From assembly GCA_035645555.1 (NCBI GenBank), contig DASQMI010000036.1, positions 1 to 11,016 on the forward strand: a DNA stretch of 11,016 bases, in the 5' to 3' direction. The stretch comes from Lysobacter_F sp035645555 (GTDB taxonomy: Bacteria > Pseudomonadota > Gammaproteobacteria > Xanthomonadales > Xanthomonadaceae). The position numbers and the translations under genes were made by a program. The notes under the pieces were generated by a model, which worked only from the letters and a program-made list of their open reading frames with translations, did not search any database and was not told where the DNA came from. The number at the start of each line of letters is the position of its first letter. Within the stretch, counting starts at the first letter, position 1. Below, in pieces: positions 1-5,969 of the stretch.

Positions 1-80
1 CGGCCAAGGGCGGCAACCCGGCGCTGACCGAGGAACAGGTCAAGGTGACCGTCGACTGGATGCTGGCCAACGTCAAGTAA
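1..80 (+). CDS. c-type cytochrome (cytochrome c5-like), C-terminal end only
   Basis: Only the last 25 codons (from base 3) and the TAA stop are in the window. The peptide begins AKGGNPALTEEQVK and ends VDWMLANVK. This matches the end of small soluble class I cytochromes of the c5 type, in which a Met-Pro-x-Lys-Gly-Gly-Asn stretch supplies the axial methionine and a final helix (ALTxxQVxxxVxWM) closes the haem fold. The methionine and the CXXCH haem motif would lie just outside the window. Such proteins are periplasmic electron carriers. The call rests on a short tail, so the exact class (c5, c555, or the end of a larger di-haem protein) is open. A strong terminator follows directly, so this is the last gene of its transcript. 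Confidence 0.6.
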   Translation, partial: AKGGNPALTEEQVKVTVDWMLANVK

Positions 81-96
81 GCGCCTCGCGCATGTT

Positions 97-130
97 GCGA
101 ACGCCGCCTGCGGGCGGCGTTCGCGTTTCT
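97..130 (+). terminator. Rho-independent terminator of the cytochrome gene
   Basis: A perfect 12-bp stem (arms 97-108 and 113-124) closes a four-base loop TGCG and is followed by GTTTCT. It lies 17 bases after the cytochrome stop codon. The T tract is short, but the stem is long and very stable. Confidence 0.8.
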
Positions 131-169
131 GGGCCCGCCGCCGCGGCGCGCCCGCGACACCCCGCTGCG

Positions 170-182
170 TATGATCGTCGCA
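170..182 (+). promoter_or_regulatory. Candidate -10 box for a leaderless hydrolase mRNA
   Basis: TATGAT (170-175) matches the sigma-70 -10 consensus at five of six positions and stands out in a GC-rich stretch. Exactly six bases separate it from the ATG at 182, so transcription would be expected to start at or within a base of the A of the start codon. There is no Shine-Dalgarno sequence, and I see no good -35 hexamer at the usual distance. The same arrangement occurs before queF. Confidence 0.5.
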
Positions 183-850
183 TGACCGCGCCCGCCTTCC
201 CCCGCGAAGACTCCACCCCGCTGCGCCTGCCGGGCCCGGCGGGCGAGCTGGAGCTCATCGTCGAGGCGGCCGATCCGCCGGCGCGGCCGGTGGTGGCGGT
301 GGTCTGCCATCCGCTGCCGACCGAAGGCGGCACCATGCACAACAAGGTGGTGACGATGGCCGCGCGCGCGCTGCGCGAGAGCGGCGTCGACACCGTGCGC
401 TTCAATTTCCGCGGCGTCGGCCACTCCGCCGGCACGTTCGACCACGGCAACGGCGAGGCCGACGACCTGCGCGCGGTGGCCGGCTGGGTGCGCGCGCAGC
501 GGCCGGACGCGCAGCTGTGGCTCGTCGGGTTCAGCTTCGGCGCCTACGTGTCGCTGAAGGTGGCGCGCGAGCTCGCGCCGGGGATGCTGATCTCGATCGC
601 CCCGCCGGTCGGGCGCAGCTGGGACTTCGACGCGATCGAGCCGCCCGAGGGCCCGTGGCTGGTGATCCAGGGCGACGCCGACGAGGTGGTCGACCCGCAG
701 GCGGTGTACGCCTGGATCGAGCGCCTGCCGCAGCCGCCGGAGCTGGTGCGGATGCCGGAGACCAGCCACTTCTTCCACCGCCGGCTGATGGACCTGCGCG
801 GCGCGATCAAACACGGCGTCAAGCCCTACCTGCCCGCCGCCGATGGCTGA
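182..850 (+). CDS. alpha/beta hydrolase, COG2945-like
   Basis: A 222-residue cytoplasmic alpha/beta-fold hydrolase with no signal peptide. Visible landmarks in order: strand and oxyanion region VVCHPLPTEGGTMHNKV (about 40-56), FNFRGVGHSAG (74-84), nucleophile elbow GFSFG with Ser118, acid loop GDADEVVD (164-171, probable catalytic Asp167), and SHFFH with probable catalytic His196. These are the marks of the short CHPLP...FNFRGVG hydrolases usually annotated only as alpha/beta superfamily enzymes; the substrate is unknown. The ATG at 182 is chosen because the family begins close to it and a -10-like box sits just upstream. An upstream in-frame ATG at 92 would run through the preceding terminator hairpin and add 30 unlikely residues. 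The stop overlaps the start of zapE. Confidence 0.9.
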   Translation: MTAPAFPREDSTPLRLPGPAGELELIVEAADPPARPVVAVVCHPLPTEGGTMHNKVVTMAARALRESGVDTVRFNFRGVGHSAGTFDHGNGEADDLRAVAGWVRAQRPDAQLWLVGFSFGAYVSLKVARELAPGMLISIAPPVGRSWDFDAIEPPEGPWLVIQGDADEVVDPQAVYAWIERLPQPPELVRMPETSHFFHRRLMDLRGAIKHGVKPYLPAADG

Positions 851-1940
851 ATCCGCCGCGGCGACGCCGTCGCACCGTTATGCCGCCGGGGTCGCGCGCG
901 GCGCCTGGAACGACGACCCGGCGCAGCACGCCGCGCTCGCCGCGCTCGACCGCATCCACCACGACGTGCTCGCCGCGCCGTCGGCCGGCCTGTTTGCCCG
1001 CCTGCTCGGCCGCCGCCCGCCGCCGCCGCGCGGGCTGTACCTGTGGGGCGGGGTCGGCCGCGGCAAGACGTTCCTGATCGACCTGTTCTACGACGGCCTG
1101 CCGATCGCCCAGAAACGCCGCACCCACTTCCACCGCTTCATGCGCGAGGTGCATGCCGCGCTCCGCGCGCACGCCGGCGAAGCCGACCCGCTGGCGCGGA
1201 TCGCCGCGCAGTGGCGCGACGGCCTGCGCGTGCTGGTGCTGGACGAGTTCTTCGTCGCCGACATCGGCGATGCGATGCTGCTCGGCCGGCTGCTGGAGCG
1301 GCTGTTCGCCGAGGGCGTCACGCTGGTGACCACGTCGAACACCGAACCGGCCAAGCTTTACCTGCATGGCCTGCAGCGCGAGCGCTTCCTGCCGGCGATC
1401 GCCGCGCTGCAGGCGCACTGCGAGGTGCTGTACCTGGACAGCCCGCACGACTACCGCCTGCGCGCGCTGACCCGCTCGCCGGTGTACCGGGCGCCGCTCG
1501 ACGCGGAGTCGGACGCGTGGCTGGCGCACCGCTGGCGCGAGCTGAGCGCCGGTGCGCCGGAGGAAGCCGGGCCGCTGGTGATCGACGGCCGCGCGATCGC
1601 CGTGCGCGCGCTCGCCGAAGGCCACGCCTGGTTCGAGTTCGCCGCGCTGTGCGAAGGCCCGCGCGCGGCCAGCGATTACATCGAGATCGCCACCGAGCGG
1701 CACACCGTGCTGCTTGGCGGCATCCCGGCGTTCGACGGCGGCAACGACGACGCCTGCAAGCGCTTTGTCACCTTGATCGACGAGCTGTACGACCGCCACG
1801 TCAACCTGGTCTGCACCGCCGCCGCCGCGCCGCCCGCGCTGTACACGGGTCATCGGCTCGCCGGCACGTTCGAGCGCACCGCCTCGCGCCTGATCGAGAT
1901 GCAATCGGCAGACTATCTGGCGCGGGAACACCGCGGCTGA
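843..1940 (+). CDS. zapE: cell division protein ZapE (AFG1-like AAA+ ATPase)
   Basis: A 365-residue P-loop ATPase of the AFG1/ZapE family. In E. coli, ZapE associates with the Z-ring and destabilises FtsZ polymers in an ATP-dependent way; mitochondrial AFG1/LACE1 are relatives. Visible features: Walker A GGVGRGKT (69-76, Lys75), the family stretch THFHRFMREVH (94-104), Walker B LVLDEFF (131-137, Asp134 and Glu135), sensor-1-like TTSN (163-166), and the family tail with ERTASRLIEMQSADYL near the end. The length is typical. The start codon lies inside the end of the hydrolase gene (ATGGCTGA, 8-base overlap) and has no Shine-Dalgarno, so translation is probably coupled to the upstream gene. The hydrolase and zapE thus form one transcriptional unit. 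Confidence 0.95.
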   Translation: MAESAAATPSHRYAAGVARGAWNDDPAQHAALAALDRIHHDVLAAPSAGLFARLLGRRPPPPRGLYLWGGVGRGKTFLIDLFYDGLPIAQKRRTHFHRFMREVHAALRAHAGEADPLARIAAQWRDGLRVLVLDEFFVADIGDAMLLGRLLERLFAEGVTLVTTSNTEPAKLYLHGLQRERFLPAIAALQAHCEVLYLDSPHDYRLRALTRSPVYRAPLDAESDAWLAHRWRELSAGAPEEAGPLVIDGRAIAVRALAEGHAWFEFAALCEGPRAASDYIEIATERHTVLLGGIPAFDGGNDDACKRFVTLIDELYDRHVNLVCTAAAAPPALYTGHRLAGTFERTASRLIEMQSADYLAREHRG

Positions 1941-1948
1941 GCCGCGGT
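1930..1948. repeat. Palindrome across the zapE stop codon
   Basis: A 19-base dyad with nine-base arms ACCGCGGCT / AGCCGCGGT around a single central G, spanning the TGA at 1938-1940. As RNA it would fold as a seven-bp stem with a five-base loop. No T tract follows, so it is not a standard terminator. It could slow read-through or protect the 3' end, or be chance in GC-rich DNA. Confidence 0.4.
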
Positions 1949-1980
1949 CCAAGCATCGCCCCCTTTCGAGGATTCCGACC

Positions 1981-2544
1981 ATGCGTCTGCTGCTGTCCAC
2001 CCTGCTGGCCCTCGCGCCCGCCGTCGCCGTCGCGGTGACCCCGGCCACCCCGTCCACGCCGTACGCCGGCCAGCAGACCCGCGCGATCAAGGCGCTGTCG
2101 GCGCAGGAGATCGCCGACCTGCTCGCCGGGCGCGGCATGGGCTTCGCCAAGGCCGCCGAACTCAACGGCTACCCGGGCCCGCTGCACACGCTGGAGCATG
2201 CCGAGACGCTCGGCCTCAGCGCCGAGCAGAAGCGCGCCACCGAAGCGCTGTACGCCGGCATGCAGGCGCGTGCGCGCGAACTGGGCCGCGCGCTGGTCGA
2301 GGCGGAGGGCGCGCTCGAGCGCCAGTTCGCCGACGGCACGATCACCCCGGCCACGCTCAGCAACGCGCTGCAGCGGATCGGCGCGCTGCAGGCGCAGCTG
2401 CGCGAAGTCCACCTGCAGACCCACCTGCAGCAGAAGGCGCTGCTGAGCGCGCAGCAGGTGCGCCGCTACGCCGAGCTGCGCGGCTACACCGACGGCGGCA
2501 CGCACGAACACGGCCGCCACAGCGGCGAGCACCGCGGGCACTGA
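1981..2544 (+). CDS. Spy/CpxP-like periplasmic protein with His-rich tail
   Basis: A 187-residue exported protein. A Sec signal peptide is clear (MRLLLSTLLALAPAVAVA, probable cleavage after residue 18). The mature part is mostly helical and contains LSAQE (39-43), LSAEQ (79-83) and LSAQQ (155-159), which resemble the LTxxQ motifs of the Spy/CpxP/heavy-metal-sensor family of periplasmic chaperones and stress proteins. The last 16 residues are histidine-rich (THEHGRHSGEHRGH), suggesting metal binding. GAGG at 1968-1971 lies nine bases before the ATG. The gene follows zapE by 40 bases. It could be co-transcribed, but no regulator or metal efflux gene is adjacent to support a specific metal role. 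The Spy assignment rests on motifs and helical character, so a lineage-specific periplasmic protein of unknown function is the alternative. Confidence 0.75.
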   Translation: MRLLLSTLLALAPAVAVAVTPATPSTPYAGQQTRAIKALSAQEIADLLAGRGMGFAKAAELNGYPGPLHTLEHAETLGLSAEQKRATEALYAGMQARARELGRALVEAEGALERQFADGTITPATLSNALQRIGALQAQLREVHLQTHLQQKALLSAQQVRRYAELRGYTDGGTHEHGRHSGEHRGH

Positions 2545-2557
2545 GCGGCGCAGCGCG

Positions 2558-2575
2558 CCGGGCGTCATCGCCCGG
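2558..2575 (+). repeat. GC-rich hairpin after the Spy-like gene
   Basis: A perfect seven-bp stem CCGGGCG / CGCCCGG with loop TCAT, starting 14 bases after the stop codon at 2544. No T run follows, so it would be at best a weak or Rho-assisted 3' end. Confidence 0.4.
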
Positions 2576-2642
2576 TCCGCCTCGCGCCGACCCGCCGCGC
2601 ATACGGCCCGGGTCGGCATGGCGAGCGCGACGCCGTGCCGGG

Positions 2643-2667
2643 TAGCATCGGGCCATCCCCGCCGGAG
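2643..2667 (+). promoter_or_regulatory. Candidate -10 box and RBS of the M20 amidohydrolase
   Basis: TAGCAT (2643-2648) in the context GGTAGCAT is a plausible -10 element; transcription would start near 2655 and give a leader of about 20 bases. GGAG at 2664-2667 lies seven bases before the ATG at 2675 and decides that start. An imperfect inverted repeat (2614-2623 with 2631-2640) lies just upstream of the -10 box. Confidence 0.45.
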
Positions 2668-2674
2668 TGCCGCC

Positions 2675-3991
2675 ATGCGTATGCCCGCCGCCGCCCTTGC
2701 ACTCGCGCTGTCGCTCGCGCTCGCGCCCCGCGCGCACGCCCAGGACGCGCGTCCCGAAGTCGATGCCGCCGCGCGCGCGCTGCGCGACAAGGTGGTCGCC
2801 TGGCGGCGCGACTTCCACCAGCACCCCGAACTTTCCAACCGCGAGCAGCGCACCGCGACGAAGGTCGCCGCGCACCTGCGCGCGCCCGGCCTGAAGCCGC
2901 GCACCGGCATCGCCCGCCACGGCGTGGTGGCGGTGATCGAAGGCGGCCGGCCGGGCCCGCGCATCGCGCTGCGCGCCGACATGGACGCGCTGCCGGTGAC
3001 CGAGCAGACCGGGTTGCCGTTCGCGTCGAAGGTGACCACCACGTTCCGCGGCGAGACGGTCGGGGTGATGCACGCCTGCGGCCACGACGGCCACACCGCA
3101 ATCCTGATGGGCATCGCCGAGGCGTTGGTGAAGATGAAGGACCAGCTTCCGGGCCAGGTGATGCTGGTGTTCCAGCCGGCCGAGGAAGGCCCGCCGGAAG
3201 GCGAGAAGGGCGGCGCGCCGCTGATGCTGGAGGAAGGCGTGTTCCGCGAGTTCAAGCCGGACGCGATCTTCGGCCTGCACCTGTTCTCGACCCTGCCGGT
3301 CGGCACGGTCGGTGTGCGCGAGGGGCCGCTGATGGCCGCATCCGACCGTTTCCGCATCGTGGTCAACGGCCGCCAGACCCACGGCTCGCGGCCGTGGGGC
3401 GGCGTCGATCCGATCGTCGCCGCCGCCGACCTGATCGGTTCGGCGCAGACCATCGTCAGCCGCCGCACCGACATCGCGCGGCTGCCGGCGGTGGTCAGCT
3501 TCGGCGCGGTCAAGGGCGGCATCCGCTACAACATCATCCCCGACCAGGTCGAGCTGATCGGCACCATCCGCACGTTCGACGAGAACGTGCGCAAGCAGGT
3601 GTTCGCCGACCTGAAGAACGTCGCCGAGCACGTCGGCGCTGCACACGGCGCCACGATCGACGCACAGATCCCTGACCAGCTCGGCAACCCGGTCACCTAC
3701 AACGCGCCGTCGCTGACCGCGCGCATGAAGCCGAGCCTCGCTGCCGCGGTCGGCACCGACAACGTGATCGAGCCGCCGCTGCAGATGGGCGCGGAGGACT
3801 ACGCCTACTTCGCCCGCGAGGTGCCGTCGATGTACTTCTTCGTCGGCGCGACGGCGAAGGGCGTCGATCCCGCCACCGCGCCGAGCAACCACTCGCCGAA
3901 GTTCATGCTCGACGAGCAGTCGCTCGACGTCGGCCTGCGTGCGCTGCTGCAGGTCACGCTCGACTACCTGCATTCGCCACCGCAGGGCTGA
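2675..3991 (+). CDS. secreted M20 family amidohydrolase
   Basis: A 438-residue di-metal hydrolase of the M20D group (hippurate, N-acyl-amino-acid and IAA-amino-acid hydrolases), which cleaves N-acyl amide bonds. A signal peptide ends at AHA/Q (residues 20-23), so the mature enzyme acts in the periplasm or outside. Visible motifs: RRDFHQHPELSNRE (44-57), ALRADMDALP (98-107), HACGHDGH (133-140, metal ligands Cys135 and His137), QPAEEG (167-172, catalytic and metal Glu170/171), GLH (His202), the lid domain from about 215 to 330, MGAEDYAYF (371-379) and SNHSPKF (404-410, His406). All metal ligands are present, so it should be active; the acyl substrate cannot be read from the sequence. An upstream in-frame ATG at 2618 is rejected because it lies ahead of the likely promoter and RBS. 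The gene ends six bases from the convergent GST-like gene. Confidence 0.93.
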   Translation: MRMPAAALALALSLALAPRAHAQDARPEVDAAARALRDKVVAWRRDFHQHPELSNREQRTATKVAAHLRAPGLKPRTGIARHGVVAVIEGGRPGPRIALRADMDALPVTEQTGLPFASKVTTTFRGETVGVMHACGHDGHTAILMGIAEALVKMKDQLPGQVMLVFQPAEEGPPEGEKGGAPLMLEEGVFREFKPDAIFGLHLFSTLPVGTVGVREGPLMAASDRFRIVVNGRQTHGSRPWGGVDPIVAAADLIGSAQTIVSRRTDIARLPAVVSFGAVKGGIRYNIIPDQVELIGTIRTFDENVRKQVFADLKNVAEHVGAAHGATIDAQIPDQLGNPVTYNAPSLTARMKPSLAAAVGTDNVIEPPLQMGAEDYAYFAREVPSMYFFVGATAKGVDPATAPSNHSPKFMLDEQSLDVGLRALLQVTLDYLHSPPQG

Positions 3992-3997
3992 GCCCGC

Positions 3998-4639
3998 TCA
4001 CGGCAGCTCGTTGCCGGAGTGCGGATCGACCGAGTACGGATGGGTCGCGGCGAGGTGGCCGGGCTGCGCACGCACGCGCTCCAGCCACGCGCGGAAGTGC
4101 GGGTACGGCGCGAGCTCGAAGCCGGCTTCCTCCGCGCGGCTGGCGTAGGCGAACACCGCGATGTCGGCGACGGTGTATGTATCCCCGGCGACGAACGCGC
4201 GTCCCGCCAGTTCGCGCTCGAGGATGGCGAGCGTGCGCGCGCCGGCGGCGCGCTTGGCCTCGACCAGCACGGACGGCCGGCGCGCCAGCTTGCCGGTCAG
4301 CGTCCAGTGCCGCAGCGCGCCGATCTGGCTCTCCACGCGCTCCTGCTCGAACGACAGCCATTGCGCCACCTTGGCGCGGCCGTAGGCGTCGCCGGGCAGG
4401 TACGGCGTGCCGTCGGCGAGATACAGCAGGATCGCGTTCGATTCGGCGAGCGCGCGGCCGTCCTCCAGCACCAGCGCGGGCACCGTGCCGGTCGGGCTGA
4501 TCGCGAGGTGTTCGGGCGTCTGCCCTTCGCCTTCGAAGATGCTGACCCAGCGCGTGCGGTGCGGCCGCTGCAGGTGGTGCAGCAGCTGGCGGACCTTCCA
4601 GGCGTTCTGCGAAGGGAGGTAGTCGTAGAGCGTCAACAT
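3998..4639 (-). CDS. glutathione S-transferase family protein
   Basis: A 213-residue cytosolic GST-fold protein. The N-terminal thioredoxin-like domain (about 1-78) shows MLTLYDYLPSQNAWKVRQLL with Ser10 where GSTs carry the catalytic Ser/Tyr/Cys, the cis-proline motif TVPAL (52-56, Pro54) and ESNAIL (67-72) of the glutathione site. The helical C-terminal domain (about 88-205) has the folding motif TYTVADIAVFAY (154-165) with its N-cap Thr156/Asp159. The start at 4639 is used because the fold begins directly there; an in-frame ATG at 4669 would add ten basic residues not expected in the family. No good Shine-Dalgarno is visible. The gene is divergent from queF and convergent with the amidohydrolase. 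The substrate is unknown. Confidence 0.9.
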   Translation of the reverse strand: MLTLYDYLPSQNAWKVRQLLHHLQRPHRTRWVSIFEGEGQTPEHLAISPTGTVPALVLEDGRALAESNAILLYLADGTPYLPGDAYGRAKVAQWLSFEQERVESQIGALRHWTLTGKLARRPSVLVEAKRAAGARTLAILERELAGRAFVAGDTYTVADIAVFAYASRAEEAGFELAPYPHFRAWLERVRAQPGHLAATHPYSVDPHSGNELP

Positions 4640-4748
4640 GCGGGATATCCGACGGAAGCCAGCGCGCATGCTCGGCGCACACAGGCTTGTCCGCTATCCG
4701 GTTCCTGTCGCGTATCGCAGCGCGCGCAGGCCGCATCGGCGCCGGCGG

Positions 4749-4761
4749 TAAGATGCTCGGA
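4749..4761 (+). promoter_or_regulatory. Candidate -10 box for a leaderless queF mRNA
   Basis: TAAGAT (4749-4754), in the context GGTAAGAT, lies exactly six bases before the ATG at 4761, the same geometry as before the hydrolase gene at 182. No Shine-Dalgarno is present in the 30 bases upstream. The 121-base divergent region 4640-4760 must also hold the GST-like gene's promoter, which I could not place, and shows no clear operator. Confidence 0.5.
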
Positions 4762-5567
4762 TGACTCCGGACCTTCCGCTCGGCCGCAGCGTCGATTACC
4801 CGCGGCAGTACGACCCTACGCTGCTGTACCCGATCGAGCGCGCCGCCGGCCGCGACGAGATCGGGCTCGAACGCGGCGCGCTGCCGTTCGCTGGCATCGA
4901 CCGCTGGCACGCCTACGAGCTGGGCTGGCTGGATCCGCGCGGCAAGCCGCAGGTGGGCACGGCGACGATCGAGGTGCCGGCCGACACGCCGCGGCTGATC
5001 GAGTCGAAGTCGCTCAAGCTCTATCTCAACTCGCTCAATGCGGCGCGGTTCGAGACGGCCGAACAGGCGCGCGCGCGGATCGAGGCCGACCTGGCGCACG
5101 CCGCCGGCGGCGCGGTGCGGGTGACGCTCGGGCTGCCGGCGATCGCCGACGACGGCGCGCTGTCGATCGACGAGCTCGATGTCGCCATCGACCACTACGG
5201 CCCGCCGCGCGCCGAGTTCCTGCACGCGGATGCCGGCCAGCTTGTCGAGGAGACGCTCGCCAGCGACCTGCTGAAGTCGAACTGTCCGGTCACCGGCCAG
5301 CCGGACTGGGCGCGCGTGGTGATCGCCTACCGCGGCCCGCGCCTCGACCGCGCCGGACTGCTGCGCTATCTGGTGTCGTTCCGCGAGCACTGCGAGTTCC
5401 ACGAGCAGTGCGTGGAGCGGATCTTCGTCGATCTCACGCGCATCGCCCGGCCGCAGCAGCTGTCGGTCGAGGCGCGCTACACCCGGCGCGGCGGGCTCGA
5501 CATCAACCCGTGGCGCGCCACGCCGGGCACACCGCGGCCGCGGCCGGTGCGCGACCTGCGCCAGTAG
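4761..5567 (+). CDS. queF: NADPH-dependent 7-cyano-7-deazaguanine reductase QueF
   Basis: A 268-residue cytosolic enzyme that reduces the nitrile of preQ0 to the amine of preQ1 with two NADPH, a step in making queuosine for the wobble base of certain tRNAs. The length fits the two-module form (E. coli type) rather than the short Bacillus form. Visible features: the NADPH-binding QueF motif ESKSLKLYLNS (81-91), catalytic Cys175 in SNCPVTGQPDW with general acid Asp182, and FREHCEFHEQC (207-217) with His214 and Glu215, which bind substrate in the family. All key residues are intact. The start follows from the -10-like box and from PLGRSVDYPRQYDPTLLYPI, typical of the family's N-terminus. No other queuosine gene lies in the window and no preQ1 riboswitch-like element was seen. 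Confidence 0.97.
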   Translation: MTPDLPLGRSVDYPRQYDPTLLYPIERAAGRDEIGLERGALPFAGIDRWHAYELGWLDPRGKPQVGTATIEVPADTPRLIESKSLKLYLNSLNAARFETAEQARARIEADLAHAAGGAVRVTLGLPAIADDGALSIDELDVAIDHYGPPRAEFLHADAGQLVEETLASDLLKSNCPVTGQPDWARVVIAYRGPRLDRAGLLRYLVSFREHCEFHEQCVERIFVDLTRIARPQQLSVEARYTRRGGLDINPWRATPGTPRPRPVRDLRQ

Positions 5568-5568
5568 C

Positions 5569-5587
5569 CGCGGCGGCTGATGCCGCG
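5569..5587 (+). repeat. Short hairpin after queF
   Basis: A six-bp stem CGCGGC / GCCGCG with a seven-base loop directly follows the queF stop. No T tract follows, so it is only a weak candidate for transcript end. Confidence 0.25.
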
Positions 5588-5613
5588 TTGACATCGGCTT
5601 TGCCAAGGTGGGG

Positions 5614-5629
5614 TCCAGTTCCACTGGAG
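5614..5629 (+). promoter_or_regulatory. Dyad overlapping the Shine-Dalgarno of the LysM gene
   Basis: TCCAGT-TCC-ACTGGA (5614-5628) is a perfect six-bp inverted repeat whose right arm contains most of the GGAG Shine-Dalgarno (5626-5629, seven bases before the ATG at 5637). With one bulged G the stem can extend by two G-C pairs (5612-5613 with 5630-5631). Folded RNA would hide the ribosome site; on DNA it could be an operator. A TTGACA hexamer stands upstream at 5588-5593, but no -10 box is found at a suitable distance. Confidence 0.45.
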
Positions 5630-5636
5630 CCACCGC

Positions 5637-5945
5637 ATGATCGTGCCTGACAAGCCGCGCGAAGATTTTTCCGACATCCAGGGCGGGGCGCGCAGCACCG
5701 AAGCGCCGCGCGTGCCCGGCTTCGAGGATCTGCAGTCGGACGCCCGCAGCACCGAGCGCGCGAGCGCCCGCACCTACGTGGTGCGCAGCGGCGACACGCT
5801 CTCGGAGATCGCCGAGCGCTTCTACGGCCGCGCCAGCCGTTGGCGCGCGCTGTTCGAAGCCAACCGCGACCGCATCGACGATCCCGACCGGATCTTCCCC
5901 GGTCAGGAACTGCGCATTCCCGAACTCGACGATGACGCGTTCTGA
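5637..5945 (+). CDS. small LysM domain protein without signal peptide
   Basis: A 102-residue acidic protein. Residues 46-95 form one LysM domain: YVVRSGDTLSEIAERFYG, a central ALFEANRDRI helix, and IFPGQELRIPEL. It closely resembles the LysM domain of the cytoplasmic potassium-binding protein Kbp (YgaU), but the BON domain that precedes LysM in Kbp is missing. The N-terminal 45 residues look disordered and carry a duplicated segment: FSDIQGGARSTEAP (11-24) and FEDLQSDARSTERA (29-42), 18 residues apart. There is no signal peptide, so either it stays in the cytoplasm or leaves by an unrecognised route. The RBS is good (GGAG). The lipoprotein gene starts 24 bases after its stop, so the two are probably co-transcribed. 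Function is unknown; binding of peptidoglycan or a small ligand is possible. Confidence 0.85.
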   Translation: MIVPDKPREDFSDIQGGARSTEAPRVPGFEDLQSDARSTERASARTYVVRSGDTLSEIAERFYGRASRWRALFEANRDRIDDPDRIFPGQELRIPELDDDAF

Positions 5946-5969
5946 CGCGTCCACTCCGGAGACGTCCCG

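Noticed and set aside
92..181. Upstream start for the hydrolase at 92
   Set aside because: It would translate through the cytochrome terminator hairpin and add residues absent from the family. The -10-like box at 170 favours 182.
819..3522. Overlapping minus-strand open frames opposite zapE, the Spy-like gene and the amidohydrolase
   Set aside because: Shadows of GC-rich coding DNA, with no recognisable domains and in conflict with well-supported genes.
4640..4669. Start of the GST-like gene at 4669
   Set aside because: It adds ten residues before the first beta strand. The ATG at 4639 gives the usual GST N-terminus. No RBS decides between them, so some doubt remains.
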